Part shown: in pieces, positions 1 to 8,595 of the stretch | Position numbering within the stretch: the stretch's first letter is position 1 | Layout: each line of letters begins with the position of its first letter | DNA from: an uncultured Bacteroidota bacterium | GTDB taxonomy: Bacteria > Bacteroidota > Bacteroidia > Flavobacteriales > Flavobacteriaceae | Assembly: GCA_913047695.1 (NCBI GenBank) | Contig: CAJWUI010000003.1 | Coordinates: 1-64,000 of the forward strand | Direction of reading: 5' to 3' | Length of the DNA: 64,000 nucleotides | Translations under genes and position numbers: made by a program | Notes under the pieces: generated by a model | Database searches by the model: none | What the model saw: the letters and a program-made list of their open reading frames with translations, nothing else | Told to the model about the DNA's origin: nothing

Positions 1-365
1 CCTTGCATATTACTCACATTCGAGGTATCCCAACTACTGATGTCTTGATTAAAAGACTGATTGTTTTGAAATAAACCTTGCATGTTAGTGATCCCAGATG
101 TACAAACACAGGTAACGTCACTTCCATTACTAATCATTGTTTGTAAAGTGCTCCTATTAACCTTGGTATAGGTTTTACCTCCTACAACACCTGTTTGGCC
201 GAATGATGCACCGTCACATGTAATAGTTTTATTATTTGAGGCGAGTTGAAAGTTTTGCCCATATAAAGAATAACTGAAAACAAATAATAGAATTGTCAGC
301 AAACTTTTATAATTAAAGCGCACGCTTTTTAGACCAGATCTGAAAAGTTTAGTAACTAAAAACAT
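1..365 (-). CDS. DUF285 (BspA-like 26-residue repeat) secreted surface protein, 3' part outside window
   Basis: The minus strand is open from an ATG at 365 to the window edge, so only the N-terminal 121 residues are seen. A hydrophobic signal segment (LLTILLLFVFSYSLYGQ) precedes the mature part. The visible end carries the DUF285 signature: NMQGLFQNNQSFNQDISSWD followed by TSNVSNMQ. This repeat family makes leucine-rich-repeat-like surface proteins in Bacteroidota and mycoplasmas. A GTG at 323 just before the signal segment is an alternative start, and would place the start after the upstream gene. With the ATG start it overlaps the end of the upstream regulator by 10 bases. Substrate or adhesion role unknown. 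Confidence 0.75.
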   Translation of the reverse strand, partial: MFLVTKLFRSGLKSVRFNYKSLLTILLFVFSYSLYGQNFQLASNNKTITCDGASFGQTGVVGGKTYTKVNRSTLQTMISNGSDVTCVCTSGITNMQGLFQNNQSFNQDISSWDTSNVSNMQ

Positions 366-622
366 AATATGGAATTAGTTAAACTTTGACCTCTGTTAAG
401 GCCCATCTTTTTTCGAATACTTGATCTTAAATTCGCAAGGCTACTTTTAGAAAGACTTATCTCATTTTGAATTTGGCGATTTGAAAAACTCATCTTTATA
501 AACATGCAAACCTTTACCTCCTGGAAGGATAAACTGCTGTATGTACCAACTAGTTTTTTTGTGAACTCTGGATAGGTTTGTGCAAAGCGCACTTCAAAAT
601 GTTCGTTAATCAGTAAACTCAA
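356..622 (-). CDS. Short LuxR/GerE-type helix-turn-helix protein, possibly a remnant of a larger regulator
   Basis: This 88-residue frame matches the C-terminal part of Bacteroidota TPR/coiled-coil LuxR-type regulators. The lead-in FEVRFAQTYPEFTKKLVGTY is followed by a GerE-like helix-turn-helix (SFSNRQIQNEISLSKSSLAN, then LRSSIRKKMGL). In complete relatives a long sensory or TPR part precedes this. Here an in-frame TGA lies just upstream (about 650-652) and the only reasonable start is TTG at 622. It is therefore either a stand-alone DNA-binding domain or the 3' fragment of a decayed gene. It ends inside the start region of the DUF285 protein, so the two may be co-transcribed. DNA-binding function is inferred from family resemblance only. 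Confidence 0.6.
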   Translation of the reverse strand: MSLLINEHFEVRFAQTYPEFTKKLVGTYSSLSFQEVKVCMFIKMSFSNRQIQNEISLSKSSLANLRSSIRKKMGLNRGQSLTNSILCF

Positions 623-655
623 TTTGTTTATACACGAAGTAATTATCTTTCAAAA

Positions 656-672
656 ATCGATTCTTTATCGAT
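656..672. repeat. Inverted repeat ATCGAT-N5-ATCGAT upstream of the LuxR-like gene
   Basis: Two copies of the self-complementary hexamer ATCGAT are separated by five bases in the 259-base gap between the divergent LuxR-like and aconitase genes, about 35 bases upstream of the LuxR-like start. It has the shape of a dimeric operator, but no binding protein can be named. The rest of the gap is AT-rich with no gene seen. Confidence 0.3.
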
Positions 673-855
673 AATTAATCCTAATTTTTTTCAAAAATAT
701 AATACTTGCAGTATAAATGCAGTAAATTTTTATTAAAAAAGTACCGTAAAAAGACCCTTAAAGTATTAAAGAAGTAGTTTTTTGGTAATTTAAATTATAT
801 TTATTGAATAGTTTTAATAGCATAGCTTTCTGCTAAAGGAGCATTTTTTATTTTG

Positions 856-863
856 TATTTTTG
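856..863 (+). promoter_or_regulatory. Candidate -7 element (TATTTTTG) of the aconitase promoter
   Basis: The octamer matches the Bacteroidota -7 consensus TAnnTTTG exactly and lies 18 bases before the aconitase ATG, which would give a very short leader. No convincing TTTG -33 box at the usual 19-21 base spacing was found, so this is a weak call. Confidence 0.3.
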
Positions 864-881
864 TCAAAACTAAACTGAATA

Positions 882-3149
882 ATGGCTTTTGATATTGAAA
901 TGATAAAGTCCGTTTACTCTAAAATCAAAGACAGAGTGAACAAGGCTCGAGAGTTAACAGGCAAATCCTTAACTGCCTCTGAAAAGATTCTATACTCCCA
1001 CCTTTGGGATGGAAATCCAGAGAAGGTTTTTTCAAGAGGTAAAGATTATGTTGATTTTGCGCCAGACAGAATCGCTTGTCAAGATGCGACAGCTCAGATG
1101 GCTCTTTTGCAATTTATGCAAGCAGGAAAACCAAAAGTTGCCGTACCAACAACTGTTCATTGTGATCACTTGATTCAAGCAAAGTCAGGAGCTGCCTTAG
1201 ATTTAAAATCCGCAAACAGCATATCTGCTGAGGTTTTTAACTTTTTAGAGTCTGTCTCAAATAAATACGGTATCGGCTTCTGGAAGCCGGGTGCTGGGAT
1301 TATACACCAAGTAGTTTTAGAAAATTATGCATTCCCAGGAGGAATGATGATAGGTACAGACTCACATACAGTTAATGCAGGTGGGCTTGGTATGCTAGCC
1401 ATTGGAGTTGGGGGCGCCGATGCTGTTGATGTTATGGCTGACATGCCATGGGAACTAAAATTCCCAAAACTAATTGGTGTAAAACTCACAGGGAAATTAA
1501 ATGGATGGACTGCACCTAAAGATGTTATTCTTAAAGTCGCAGGCATACTTACAGTAAAAGGAGGTACGGGTGCAATAATAGAGTATTTTGGCGAAGGCGC
1601 CGAATCTATGTCTTGCACAGGAAAAGGAACAATATGTAATATGGGCGCTGAAGTTGGTGCGACAACCTCAACATTTGGATACGATAAATCAATGGAACGC
1701 TATCTTCGTGCTACAGAAAGAGATGACGTAGCAGATGCCGCAAATCAGATCAAAGAATATCTTACAGCAGACCCTGAGGTTTATGAAAATCCAGAAAAAT
1801 ATTTTGATGAACTTATCGAAATTGATTTAGATGAATTAACCCCACATTTAAATGGTCCATTTACCCCAGATTTAGCAACTCCAGTATCAGAGATGTCAGA
1901 AGTTGCAAAAAAAAATGGATGGCCTATAAAAGTAGAATGGGGTCTTATAGGCTCTTGTACAAATTCTTCTTACGAGGATTTATCAAGGGCAGCCTCTATT
2001 GCCAAGCAAGCAGTTGAAAAAAATCTTGTGACAAAAGCTGAATTTGGAATAAACCCAGGTTCAGAACAGGTTCGTTATACGGCTGAAAGAGATGGTCTTT
2101 TGCAAATTTTTGAAGATTTAGATGCTAAAATATTCACCAATGCCTGTGGACCGTGTATAGGCCAGTGGGCTAGAGAGGGTGCTGACAAGCAAGAAAAAAA
2201 TTCTATAATTCATTCCTTTAACAGAAATTTCTCAAAGCGTGCTGATGGAAATCCTAATACCCATGCTTTTGTTGCTTCTCCGGAAATGGTAGCTGCTGTT
2301 GCAATTTCTGGGCGCTTAGATTTTAATCCTATAAATGATACACTGATAAACCAAGATGGGGAAGAGGTGAAATTAGATCCTCCAACAGGAATGGAATTGC
2401 CTCCTTCAGGCTTTGATGTTAAAGATAATGGTTACTTAGAACCAGTTGAGGACGGGTCTTCAGTGCAAGTTGTTGTTAAAGACAATTCAGAAAGGCTTCA
2501 GCTACTGACTCCCTTTAAGCCTTGGGACGGACAAAATCTAAGTGGAGCTAAACTACTTATTAAGGCCCACGGTAAATGCACAACCGACCATATTTCAATG
2601 GCTGGTCCTTGGCTTAGATTCCGTGGACATTTAGACAATATTTCAAATAACTGTCTTATAGGAGCAGTGAATGCATTTAACGAAAAAACAAATTTTGTAA
2701 AGAACCAATTATCAGGTCAGTACGGTGGTGTTCCTGAAGTACAACGTCAATATAAACAGGCAGGAGTAGAAACAGTTGTTGTAGGCGATCACAATTATGG
2801 AGAAGGATCATCTAGAGAACACGCCGCAATGGAACCGAGATTTTTAGGAGTGAAAGTGGTAATTGTGAAATCCTTTGCTAGGATACATGAAACCAATTTG
2901 AAAAAACAGGGAATGCTCGGAATTACTTTTGACAACGAATCTGATTATGATTTAATTAAGGAAGATGATACTTTCAATTTTATCGATTTAAAAAATTTTG
3001 CTCCTGGTAGACAGATTACAATTGAAGTAGTTCATACCGATGGCTCGAAAGATCTAATTAAAGCTAACCATTCTTACAACGCCCAACAAATCGAATGGTT
3101 TAAAGAGGGTTCCGCACTCAATCTGATCAAAAAACAAAACGCAGCTTAA
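882..3149 (+). CDS. acn: Aconitate hydratase, mitochondrial-type (TCA cycle)
   Basis: This 755-residue protein has the full length of the mitochondrial-type aconitase, which interconverts citrate and isocitrate in the cytoplasm. The [4Fe-4S] ligands are visible: Cys359 in [15 protein letters not shown] and Cys422 and Cys425 in [10 protein letters not shown], with the same spacing as in mitochondrial aconitase. The C-terminal swivel domain contains [20 protein letters not shown] and [15 protein letters not shown]. The gene is monocistronic. Its end lies 9 bases from the stop of the convergent acylase gene. A -7-like element precedes it. Confidence 0.97.
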   Translation: MAFDIEMIKSVYSKIKDRVNKARELTGKSLTASEKILYSHLWDGNPEKVFSRGKDYVDFAPDRIACQDATAQMALLQFMQAGKPKVAVPTTVHCDHLIQAKSGAALDLKSANSISAEVFNFLESVSNKYGIGFWKPGAGIIHQVVLENYAFPGGMMIGTDSHTVNAGGLGMLAIGVGGADAVDVMADMPWELKFPKLIGVKLTGKLNGWTAPKDVILKVAGILTVKGGTGAIIEYFGEGAESMSCTGKGTICNMGAEVGATTSTFGYDKSMERYLRATERDDVADAANQIKEYLTADPEVYENPEKYFDELIEIDLDELTPHLNGPFTPDLATPVSEMSEVAKKNGWPIKVEWGLIGSCTNSSYEDLSRAASIAKQAVEKNLVTKAEFGINPGSEQVRYTAERDGLLQIFEDLDAKIFTNACGPCIGQWAREGADKQEKNSIIHSFNRNFSKRADGNPNTHAFVASPEMVAAVAISGRLDFNPINDTLINQDGEEVKLDPPTGMELPPSGFDVKDNGYLEPVEDGSSVQVVVKDNSERLQLLTPFKPWDGQNLSGAKLLIKAHGKCTTDHISMAGPWLRFRGHLDNISNNCLIGAVNAFNEKTNFVKNQLSGQYGGVPEVQRQYKQAGVETVVVGDHNYGEGSSREHAAMEPRFLGVKVVIVKSFARIHETNLKKQGMLGITFDNESDYDLIKEDDTFNFIDLKNFAPGRQITIEVVHTDGSKDLIKANHSYNAQQIEWFKEGSALNLIKKQNAA

Positions 3150-3158
3150 ATATTAAGA

Positions 3159-5558
3159 CTAGTTTGGATACAAAATGGTCTTTTTGTAAGTAGCAGTTTC
3201 GATTTTTTCTTTAGAAAAATAAACGGGGAAATATTTATCCTCGGACCAATCTTTAAATAAATTTCCATAGAATGGACTAGCGGGATTTCCGGATTGACCG
3301 GGTGCATTTGTTCCTATACTACCGTCCCAGTCTCCAGTGTTGACGATCATCCGAAAACTTCCACCACTACTTTGTCTGTAATCTGATCCAGTTGATCCAG
3401 GTGTGTAACTATTCCCTCCTCTTGGGAGTGGCCCTAAGTTTAGTTTTTCAGAGAATTCTTTTTTTGTCACTTCTCCTAAAGAATGAACCATATAGCTATG
3501 CTTGTTATTTTTTTGACCGTACATCCAATTTTTAGTATCCTCACCTAGACGTTTTTTCAAGTCCGCTATCGCAGAGGCAAAAGTTTTTTTAACAAAAAGA
3601 TCTCTTTGTTTTGTATTTAAAAATATATTTCCAGGTGACTCAATCCAATCGATAACAGTCTTTAATTGAAGTGAAGTAAAAATTGATTTTGCTTTATCGG
3701 GAACAAACCTATCAAAAGCATGACTCATTATTTCATTTTCCCAGGCAACATAAATTGCAGCTTCAACAGAATTGGGTGTCAATCTAAAATCCCAATCTAA
3801 TAGCTTTAGTTTTTGTTTATTTTCAAAATCTTTGAATGAAACTTTTTTAAGATAAGGCACTAAACTTTTTGCTGGTAATGAAGTCACATCAACTTGAAGC
3901 CTTTTCATATCAACCATAGTTAGACTATCACTTGAACCTAAAAATTCATTTACCCTGTCACCTCTATAAGGATCGGACCAAGTGAATCCTATGGCATCCC
4001 AATTTTTATAATCTGCAGGTGTAAGGTTTTGATTTGCTGTTGCAATGAAACCTTTTTTGGGATTAAAAGAATTTGGTTTTTCAACAATAGGTAAATATCC
4101 ACTCCATTCATATTTTCCGTTTCCAAGAACAGGTACTAGGCCACTAAAGTTTTTTCTTATTGGAGCGATACCCACAGCTTGCCATCCAATGTCTCCTTTA
4201 ACATCAGCCCAAATCATATTTTCCCCCGGGATATTGCTATATGAACAAGCCTCTCTGAACTCTTGCCAGTTTTTTGCCTGGTCCATTCTCAGTGAAGCGA
4301 GATAGGGAGAACCTCCAGGTTCTAACCATGCACATCTAACAGCATAAGCTTTAAGTGCCTTTTTATTAAGGTATGTAATAGGGCCATGATGGGTATAGTG
4401 GAGTTCAATTTCTCTATCAGGCTCACCTTTCACACTTAGCGTTTCTTTAATAATTTTTATCTCTTTCCACTTGCCGCCATGCATGTACTGTAGAGGGTTT
4501 TTTGGATTTAAGTCATACTGATATAAATCTTCTCCATCAGTTCTAAAAACAGTTAATCCCCAAGCACCATATTCATTGTGGCCAATAGAAATTCCTGGGA
4601 TTTCAGGCTCACCACCTCCTATAACATTCCATCCAGGGGCTACCAAATGAGCCATGTATCTAAGGGAAGGAACTGCTATGGTACGATGAGGATCATTAGC
4701 CATGTAGGTATTCCCATCGATAGTTTTTTTTCCACTTAAAACCCAATTATTACTTCCAATATCTAAAGACTTCGAAGACAAATCATTGAACCTATTGATA
4801 AATGAAACAGCCTTTTTATCTCTATATTTTTCAATCAGATGTTCTTGTTTAAATTCAACAGGTTTTCTATAGGAATTATAAAGCTCTAATAGATCTTCAA
4901 ATAGAAGAGAACGATCAATTTTTGGATCTAATTTGATCTTTGGATCTTTAGGATGAAACCACATTAAGTCTTTTACTTTTTTTTCACCAATTAGAGCCAC
5001 CGTTCTGCCAATTTCTAATTCATCTTCAATATTTCCGAGAAGTCCTTGGTGACGGGAAATAACAACTTCTGGTGTCCATTTTTCAGGAACAATATCTAAC
5101 ATTTTAAATGGAAGTGGAAGTTTTTCTGGGGTCTTCAAAATATTTGAAATATACTTATTTACTCCTTCCACATAGGCTTCAATAATTTCTTTTCCCTGAG
5201 GGTGATAATGGTTAAGCTCCTTATTTATATCTCCTCTGTACATAAAAAGTCTTGTGCCTATATCTCTTTTTATTTCGTCAGGGCCTAATATTTCAGCAAC
5301 GGATCCTGTAGCTTGTCGACGCCAAATCTCAAATTGAAATAACCTGTCTCTAGCAGCAGTATATCCCTGTGAAAAAAAAAGGTCGTGTTGATTTTGGGCA
5401 TAAATATGGTTAATACCCCATCTATCACGATACACTTCAACAGACTGTTTAAGGCCATCAACTTTTATATTTTCTTTGGGATAGGGCTCAGTTTTTAAGC
5501 AACTAAAGCAGAAATAAAAAAGACTTAATAAAAAAACACTTCGCATACTAAAGCGCAT
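3159..5558 (-). CDS. Penicillin acylase family (S45) Ntn-hydrolase lipoprotein
   Basis: Amide hydrolase of the penicillin/acyl-homoserine-lactone acylase family, made as one precursor that cleaves itself. An N-terminal hydrophobic stretch ends in a lipobox (FYFCFSC), so it is probably anchored in the periplasm or outer membrane. The autocatalytic nucleophile is expected at Ser269 in IGSNNWVLSG, and the beta-chain motif TYMANDPHR follows. At 799 residues it has usual length. The start at 5558 overlaps the M81 gene by 11 bases; a second ATG at 5546 would begin just after that gene's stop. The coupling to M81 suggests that both act on the same amide or peptide substrates. Natural substrate unknown. 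Confidence 0.9.
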   Translation of the reverse strand: MRFSMRSVFLLSLFYFCFSCLKTEPYPKENIKVDGLKQSVEVYRDRWGINHIYAQNQHDLFFSQGYTAARDRLFQFEIWRRQATGSVAEILGPDEIKRDIGTRLFMYRGDINKELNHYHPQGKEIIEAYVEGVNKYISNILKTPEKLPLPFKMLDIVPEKWTPEVVISRHQGLLGNIEDELEIGRTVALIGEKKVKDLMWFHPKDPKIKLDPKIDRSLLFEDLLELYNSYRKPVEFKQEHLIEKYRDKKAVSFINRFNDLSSKSLDIGSNNWVLSGKKTIDGNTYMANDPHRTIAVPSLRYMAHLVAPGWNVIGGGEPEIPGISIGHNEYGAWGLTVFRTDGEDLYQYDLNPKNPLQYMHGGKWKEIKIIKETLSVKGEPDREIELHYTHHGPITYLNKKALKAYAVRCAWLEPGGSPYLASLRMDQAKNWQEFREACSYSNIPGENMIWADVKGDIGWQAVGIAPIRKNFSGLVPVLGNGKYEWSGYLPIVEKPNSFNPKKGFIATANQNLTPADYKNWDAIGFTWSDPYRGDRVNEFLGSSDSLTMVDMKRLQVDVTSLPAKSLVPYLKKVSFKDFENKQKLKLLDWDFRLTPNSVEAAIYVAWENEIMSHAFDRFVPDKAKSIFTSLQLKTVIDWIESPGNIFLNTKQRDLFVKKTFASAIADLKKRLGEDTKNWMYGQKNNKHSYMVHSLGEVTKKEFSEKLNLGPLPRGGNSYTPGSTGSDYRQSSGGSFRMIVNTGDWDGSIGTNAPGQSGNPASPFYGNLFKDWSEDKYFPVYFSKEKIETATYKKTILYPN

Positions 5559-7104
5559 CAGAAGCTTTGATAAATCTCGTAGTTAAATCAACATTTTCCA
5601 TATCCTTGTCTAAGGGAAACATTGGTCTTTTAATTCTTTTGTAATCCAAACGTTCTAAATCCTGATCAACACCACCTGGGGTAAGTGCCATAATCCAGTC
5701 TCCTCGGATGTTGTAAAGTTCAGGAACTAGATAACCAATTTTTACAACAAGAATGTCGGTTGCTCTTGGGTTTAATCCCAACTGTGTAAAATCCTTTTCC
5801 CTATGGTAGGGCTTTCTTTTTTTGGTAACGATCACTTTTAAGCTACCTGTTTTTATAACTACTTCAGTTTCCGCGTGAATATCACCTTGATGAATTGCCT
5901 CTACAACACCCTTTAATAATACTGGAGGGGAATACCTATCGTCTACTTCGGCACCAACATAGGCAGAAACTTTGTTTCCTATACCAACCTCCATTGCTTT
6001 TTTAACCATATCAGGTCCAGGGATTGAGGCATAAATAAGCTCTGGACCTGAAGATTTTTTGAAAGCTTTCTTTTTTAAAAGCTCACGCAGTGTCCATGTA
6101 ACGTCTCCTGCACCTCCAGCTGTTGGATTGTCACCCATATCACTTATTATGTAGGGTTTTTTATCTGATTTTAAAGCATAAGAAAGACTCGTCTCAAGAT
6201 CTGCAGTTGGTGCTACAAATTCAAATTCATGACGTACATCCCAAAAAGCTTTTGCTAGACTTTCTGCGTTTCTACTCACAGCTTCCTTATTATCACCAGT
6301 AACCATGACAACAGCATGATTCCTAGGCTCATCCGCCCAGGCATAACCTACCCATATAGCAGCATCAATAATACCTTCTTTTTCTGTTACGGGTTGAACT
6401 TTCGCATAAAGACTCTTTCCAGGTTCAATTCGTGTACTGGTTTTTTCACCTGGCAATAAAATAGGAACTGGAATCCAAGCCTTATATTTTGGCTTCCCTT
6501 TTCCGCTTATTAAACGTCCCAATAGATTATCAACAGCTCGTTGTTTTGATTCAAGGGCATCTTCATGAGGCGCTAAGCGATAGCATGTAATAAGATCGCT
6601 GTGCTCTGCTAAGCGCTTTGAGACATTACCGTGAAGATCCATAGAAGTTGAAATAAGGGTTTTAGTGCCAATTAAATCACGTACTTTTCTAATAAAATCT
6701 CCCTCAGGATCATCAACTCCTTCTACGCTCATAGCACCATGAATATCAAAGAAAAGCCCGTCTAAAGGCAATTCTTTTTCTAAAAGAGATAGCGTTTTTC
6801 CAACAAGTGAATCATAAGCTTTTTTTGTCACAATACCTCCTGGTAGAGCATGGCCTCTAAGCGTAGGAGCCCAATCCGCAGCATTTCTTTGTGGACTTTC
6901 CTCACTCAAAAAGGGATAATAATCAAAAACTTTTTCCCCTTGCCTTGCTAAAAATGCTGAGGCTTCAGTTTTTGCAGGAGAAAAAGTACTGGATTCAATC
7001 GCCAAACCCGCTATTGCAATTTTAGGTTTTAAAGGAGTTGGCTGGCAAGAGAATAGAAAAATAAGAACAAAAAATAATAGAGAATTTCTAATTAAAAAAC
7101 GCAT
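5548..7104 (-). CDS. M81 family metallopeptidase (MlrC-like) lipoprotein
   Basis: This 518-residue protein carries a lipoprotein signal (LLFFVLIFLFSCQP) and the M81/MlrC domain pair. Visible motifs are AGLAIESSTFSP, FFDIHGAMSVEGVDDPEGDF, STSMDLHGNVSKRL and CYRLAPHEDALESKQRAVDN, holding the expected zinc ligands, and DMGDNPTAGGAGDVT in the C-terminal half. MlrC cleaves linearised microcystin and tetrapeptides in sphingomonads. Most M81 proteins, including this one, have no proven substrate. It is first gene of a two-gene operon with the S45 acylase, and a candidate promoter lies at 7140-7171. Confidence 0.9.
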   Translation of the reverse strand: MRFLIRNSLLFFVLIFLFSCQPTPLKPKIAIAGLAIESSTFSPAKTEASAFLARQGEKVFDYYPFLSEESPQRNAADWAPTLRGHALPGGIVTKKAYDSLVGKTLSLLEKELPLDGLFFDIHGAMSVEGVDDPEGDFIRKVRDLIGTKTLISTSMDLHGNVSKRLAEHSDLITCYRLAPHEDALESKQRAVDNLLGRLISGKGKPKYKAWIPVPILLPGEKTSTRIEPGKSLYAKVQPVTEKEGIIDAAIWVGYAWADEPRNHAVVMVTGDNKEAVSRNAESLAKAFWDVRHEFEFVAPTADLETSLSYALKSDKKPYIISDMGDNPTAGGAGDVTWTLRELLKKKAFKKSSGPELIYASIPGPDMVKKAMEVGIGNKVSAYVGAEVDDRYSPPVLLKGVVEAIHQGDIHAETEVVIKTGSLKVIVTKKRKPYHREKDFTQLGLNPRATDILVVKIGYLVPELYNIRGDWIMALTPGGVDQDLERLDYKRIKRPMFPLDKDMENVDLTTRFIKASDAL

Positions 7105-7139
7105 AGTACTATAATGATTTAATTTAAAGATAAAACTTT

Positions 7140-7171
7140 CAAAGGCAATTCAATAAAAAGCTGCATTCAAA
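7140..7171 (-). promoter_or_regulatory. Candidate Bacteroidota-type promoter for the M81-S45 operon
   Basis: Read on the minus strand, TTTG (7171-7168) is followed after 20 bases by TGCCTTTG (7147-7140), a 7 of 8 match to TAnnTTTG. The M81 start codon lies 36 bases downstream. Spacing and position fit the Bacteroidota housekeeping consensus, but no transcript evidence is available. Confidence 0.35.
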
Positions 7172-7277
7172 GTGAGAAGGAATAAATTTTAACAACTCCC
7201 TAAGTTTCCCTTTTTTATTTAAATACCTATATTGAAGACACAAAACAATTGAATTTATAACAAGGATAAGGTAAAAG

Positions 7278-8591
7278 ATGAGACAAATTTTCTTTTGGTC
7301 ACTTGTGGCCGCACTAGCTGGACTGCTATTTGGTTTTGACACTGTGGTCATTTCAGGGGCAGATAAAAAACTTCAAAATTTATGGCAGTCTTCGGATGCC
7401 TTTCATGGGAGTGTAGTTATGGCAATGGCACTCTGGGGGACTGTTGTAGGTGCTCTTTTTGGAGGATATCCCTCACAAAAATTAGGGCGGAAAAAAACAT
7501 TAATTTGGGTTGGAGTACTCTACACAGTCTCAGCAGTTGGATCTGCTCTTGCAAATGATCCGATTAGCTTTGCTGTTTTTCGATTCATCGGAGGATTAGG
7601 AGTTGGAGCGTCTGGAATTGCAGTTCCAGCCTACATTTCTGAAATCGCCCCTGCTAATAGCCGAGGGCGACTGGTAGGACTCTACCAGTCTAGCTTGGTT
7701 TTAGGTATTTTACTTGCATTTATTTCCAACTATCTTTTAAGCGATATAGGGGAAAATGCTTGGAGATGGATGATGGGAGTTGAGGCATTTCCAGCCTTTC
7801 TGTATACTTTTTTATGCTTTGTAATTCCAAAAAGCCCAAGGTGGTTAATTACCAAAGGCCATTTAGATCAGGCTAAATTAATATTTCAACAAATTGATCC
7901 TAATGGCTCTTTCGATAATTTGGTTAATGAGATAAATGAAAATACTGATGCTAAAAACACCTCTGAATCTATCTTTGATAAAAAATACAGCTTACCGCTA
8001 AAACTGGCTTTTTTGGTTGCTTTTTTTAATCAGCTTTCAGGAATTAATGCCTTTTTGTATTATGCTCCTCGAATTTTTGAAGAAGGAGGATTGGGAGAAA
8101 GTACATCACTACTAAGTAGTATTGGTATTGGGCTTACAAACTTAATATTTACATTAATTGGAGTCTCTCTTATAGACAAGCTAGGTAGAAGAAAATTAAT
8201 GTACTATGGCTCTTTTGGTTATATAATTTCTCTTTCTCTAGTGGCTTTTGCATTCTTTTTTAAATGGGAAGGGATCTTAATTCCTATTTTTCTATTTGTT
8301 TTTATTGCATCACATGCTATTGGACAGGGTGCGATCATTTGGGTATATATTTCAGAAATTTTTCCAAATCACCTGCGTAACTCTGGACAATCATTTGGGG
8401 TAAGTGTTCACTGGGTGTTAGCTGCTATTATTCCTTCTTTGGTACCTCTTTTATTTGCCAGTATTGGTCCTGGTGTTGTATTTTCCATTTTTGCTGGATT
8501 TATGGTATTACAGCTTTTGTTCGTTCATTTCATGATGCCTGAAACCAAGGGAATATCTTTGGAAGAACTAAGTAAGAAGTTAGTATCCTAA
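7278..8591 (+). CDS. MFS sugar porter (SP family), probable fructose/fructooligosaccharide uptake
   Basis: This 437-residue, roughly 12-TM inner-membrane carrier is of the sugar porter subfamily. Diagnostic motifs are GLLFGFDTVVISGA in TM1, KLGRRKLMYYG and GRKKTLIWVG between helices, WVYISEIFPNHLRN after TM10 and PETKGISLEELSKK at the C-terminus. The GH32 fructanase starts 4 bases downstream, so the pair is probably one transcript and fructose is the likely cargo. Substrate is inferred from context, not from residues. It is divergent from M81. Confidence 0.9.
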   Translation: MRQIFFWSLVAALAGLLFGFDTVVISGADKKLQNLWQSSDAFHGSVVMAMALWGTVVGALFGGYPSQKLGRKKTLIWVGVLYTVSAVGSALANDPISFAVFRFIGGLGVGASGIAVPAYISEIAPANSRGRLVGLYQSSLVLGILLAFISNYLLSDIGENAWRWMMGVEAFPAFLYTFLCFVIPKSPRWLITKGHLDQAKLIFQQIDPNGSFDNLVNEINENTDAKNTSESIFDKKYSLPLKLAFLVAFFNQLSGINAFLYYAPRIFEEGGLGESTSLLSSIGIGLTNLIFTLIGVSLIDKLGRRKLMYYGSFGYIISLSLVAFAFFFKWEGILIPIFLFVFIASHAIGQGAIIWVYISEIFPNHLRNSGQSFGVSVHWVLAAIIPSLVPLLFASIGPGVVFSIFAGFMVLQLLFVHFMMPETKGISLEELSKKLVS

Positions 8592-8595
8592 AAAA

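Noticed and set aside
1325-1618. 97-codon minus-strand frame inside aconitase
   Set aside because: Lies fully within an unmistakable aconitase gene and translates to low-complexity Pro/Ser-rich sequence; a shadow frame.
7139-7351. 70-codon minus-strand frame across the M81/MFS promoter region
   Set aside because: Overlaps the start of the MFS gene and the candidate promoter of M81; no family resemblance.
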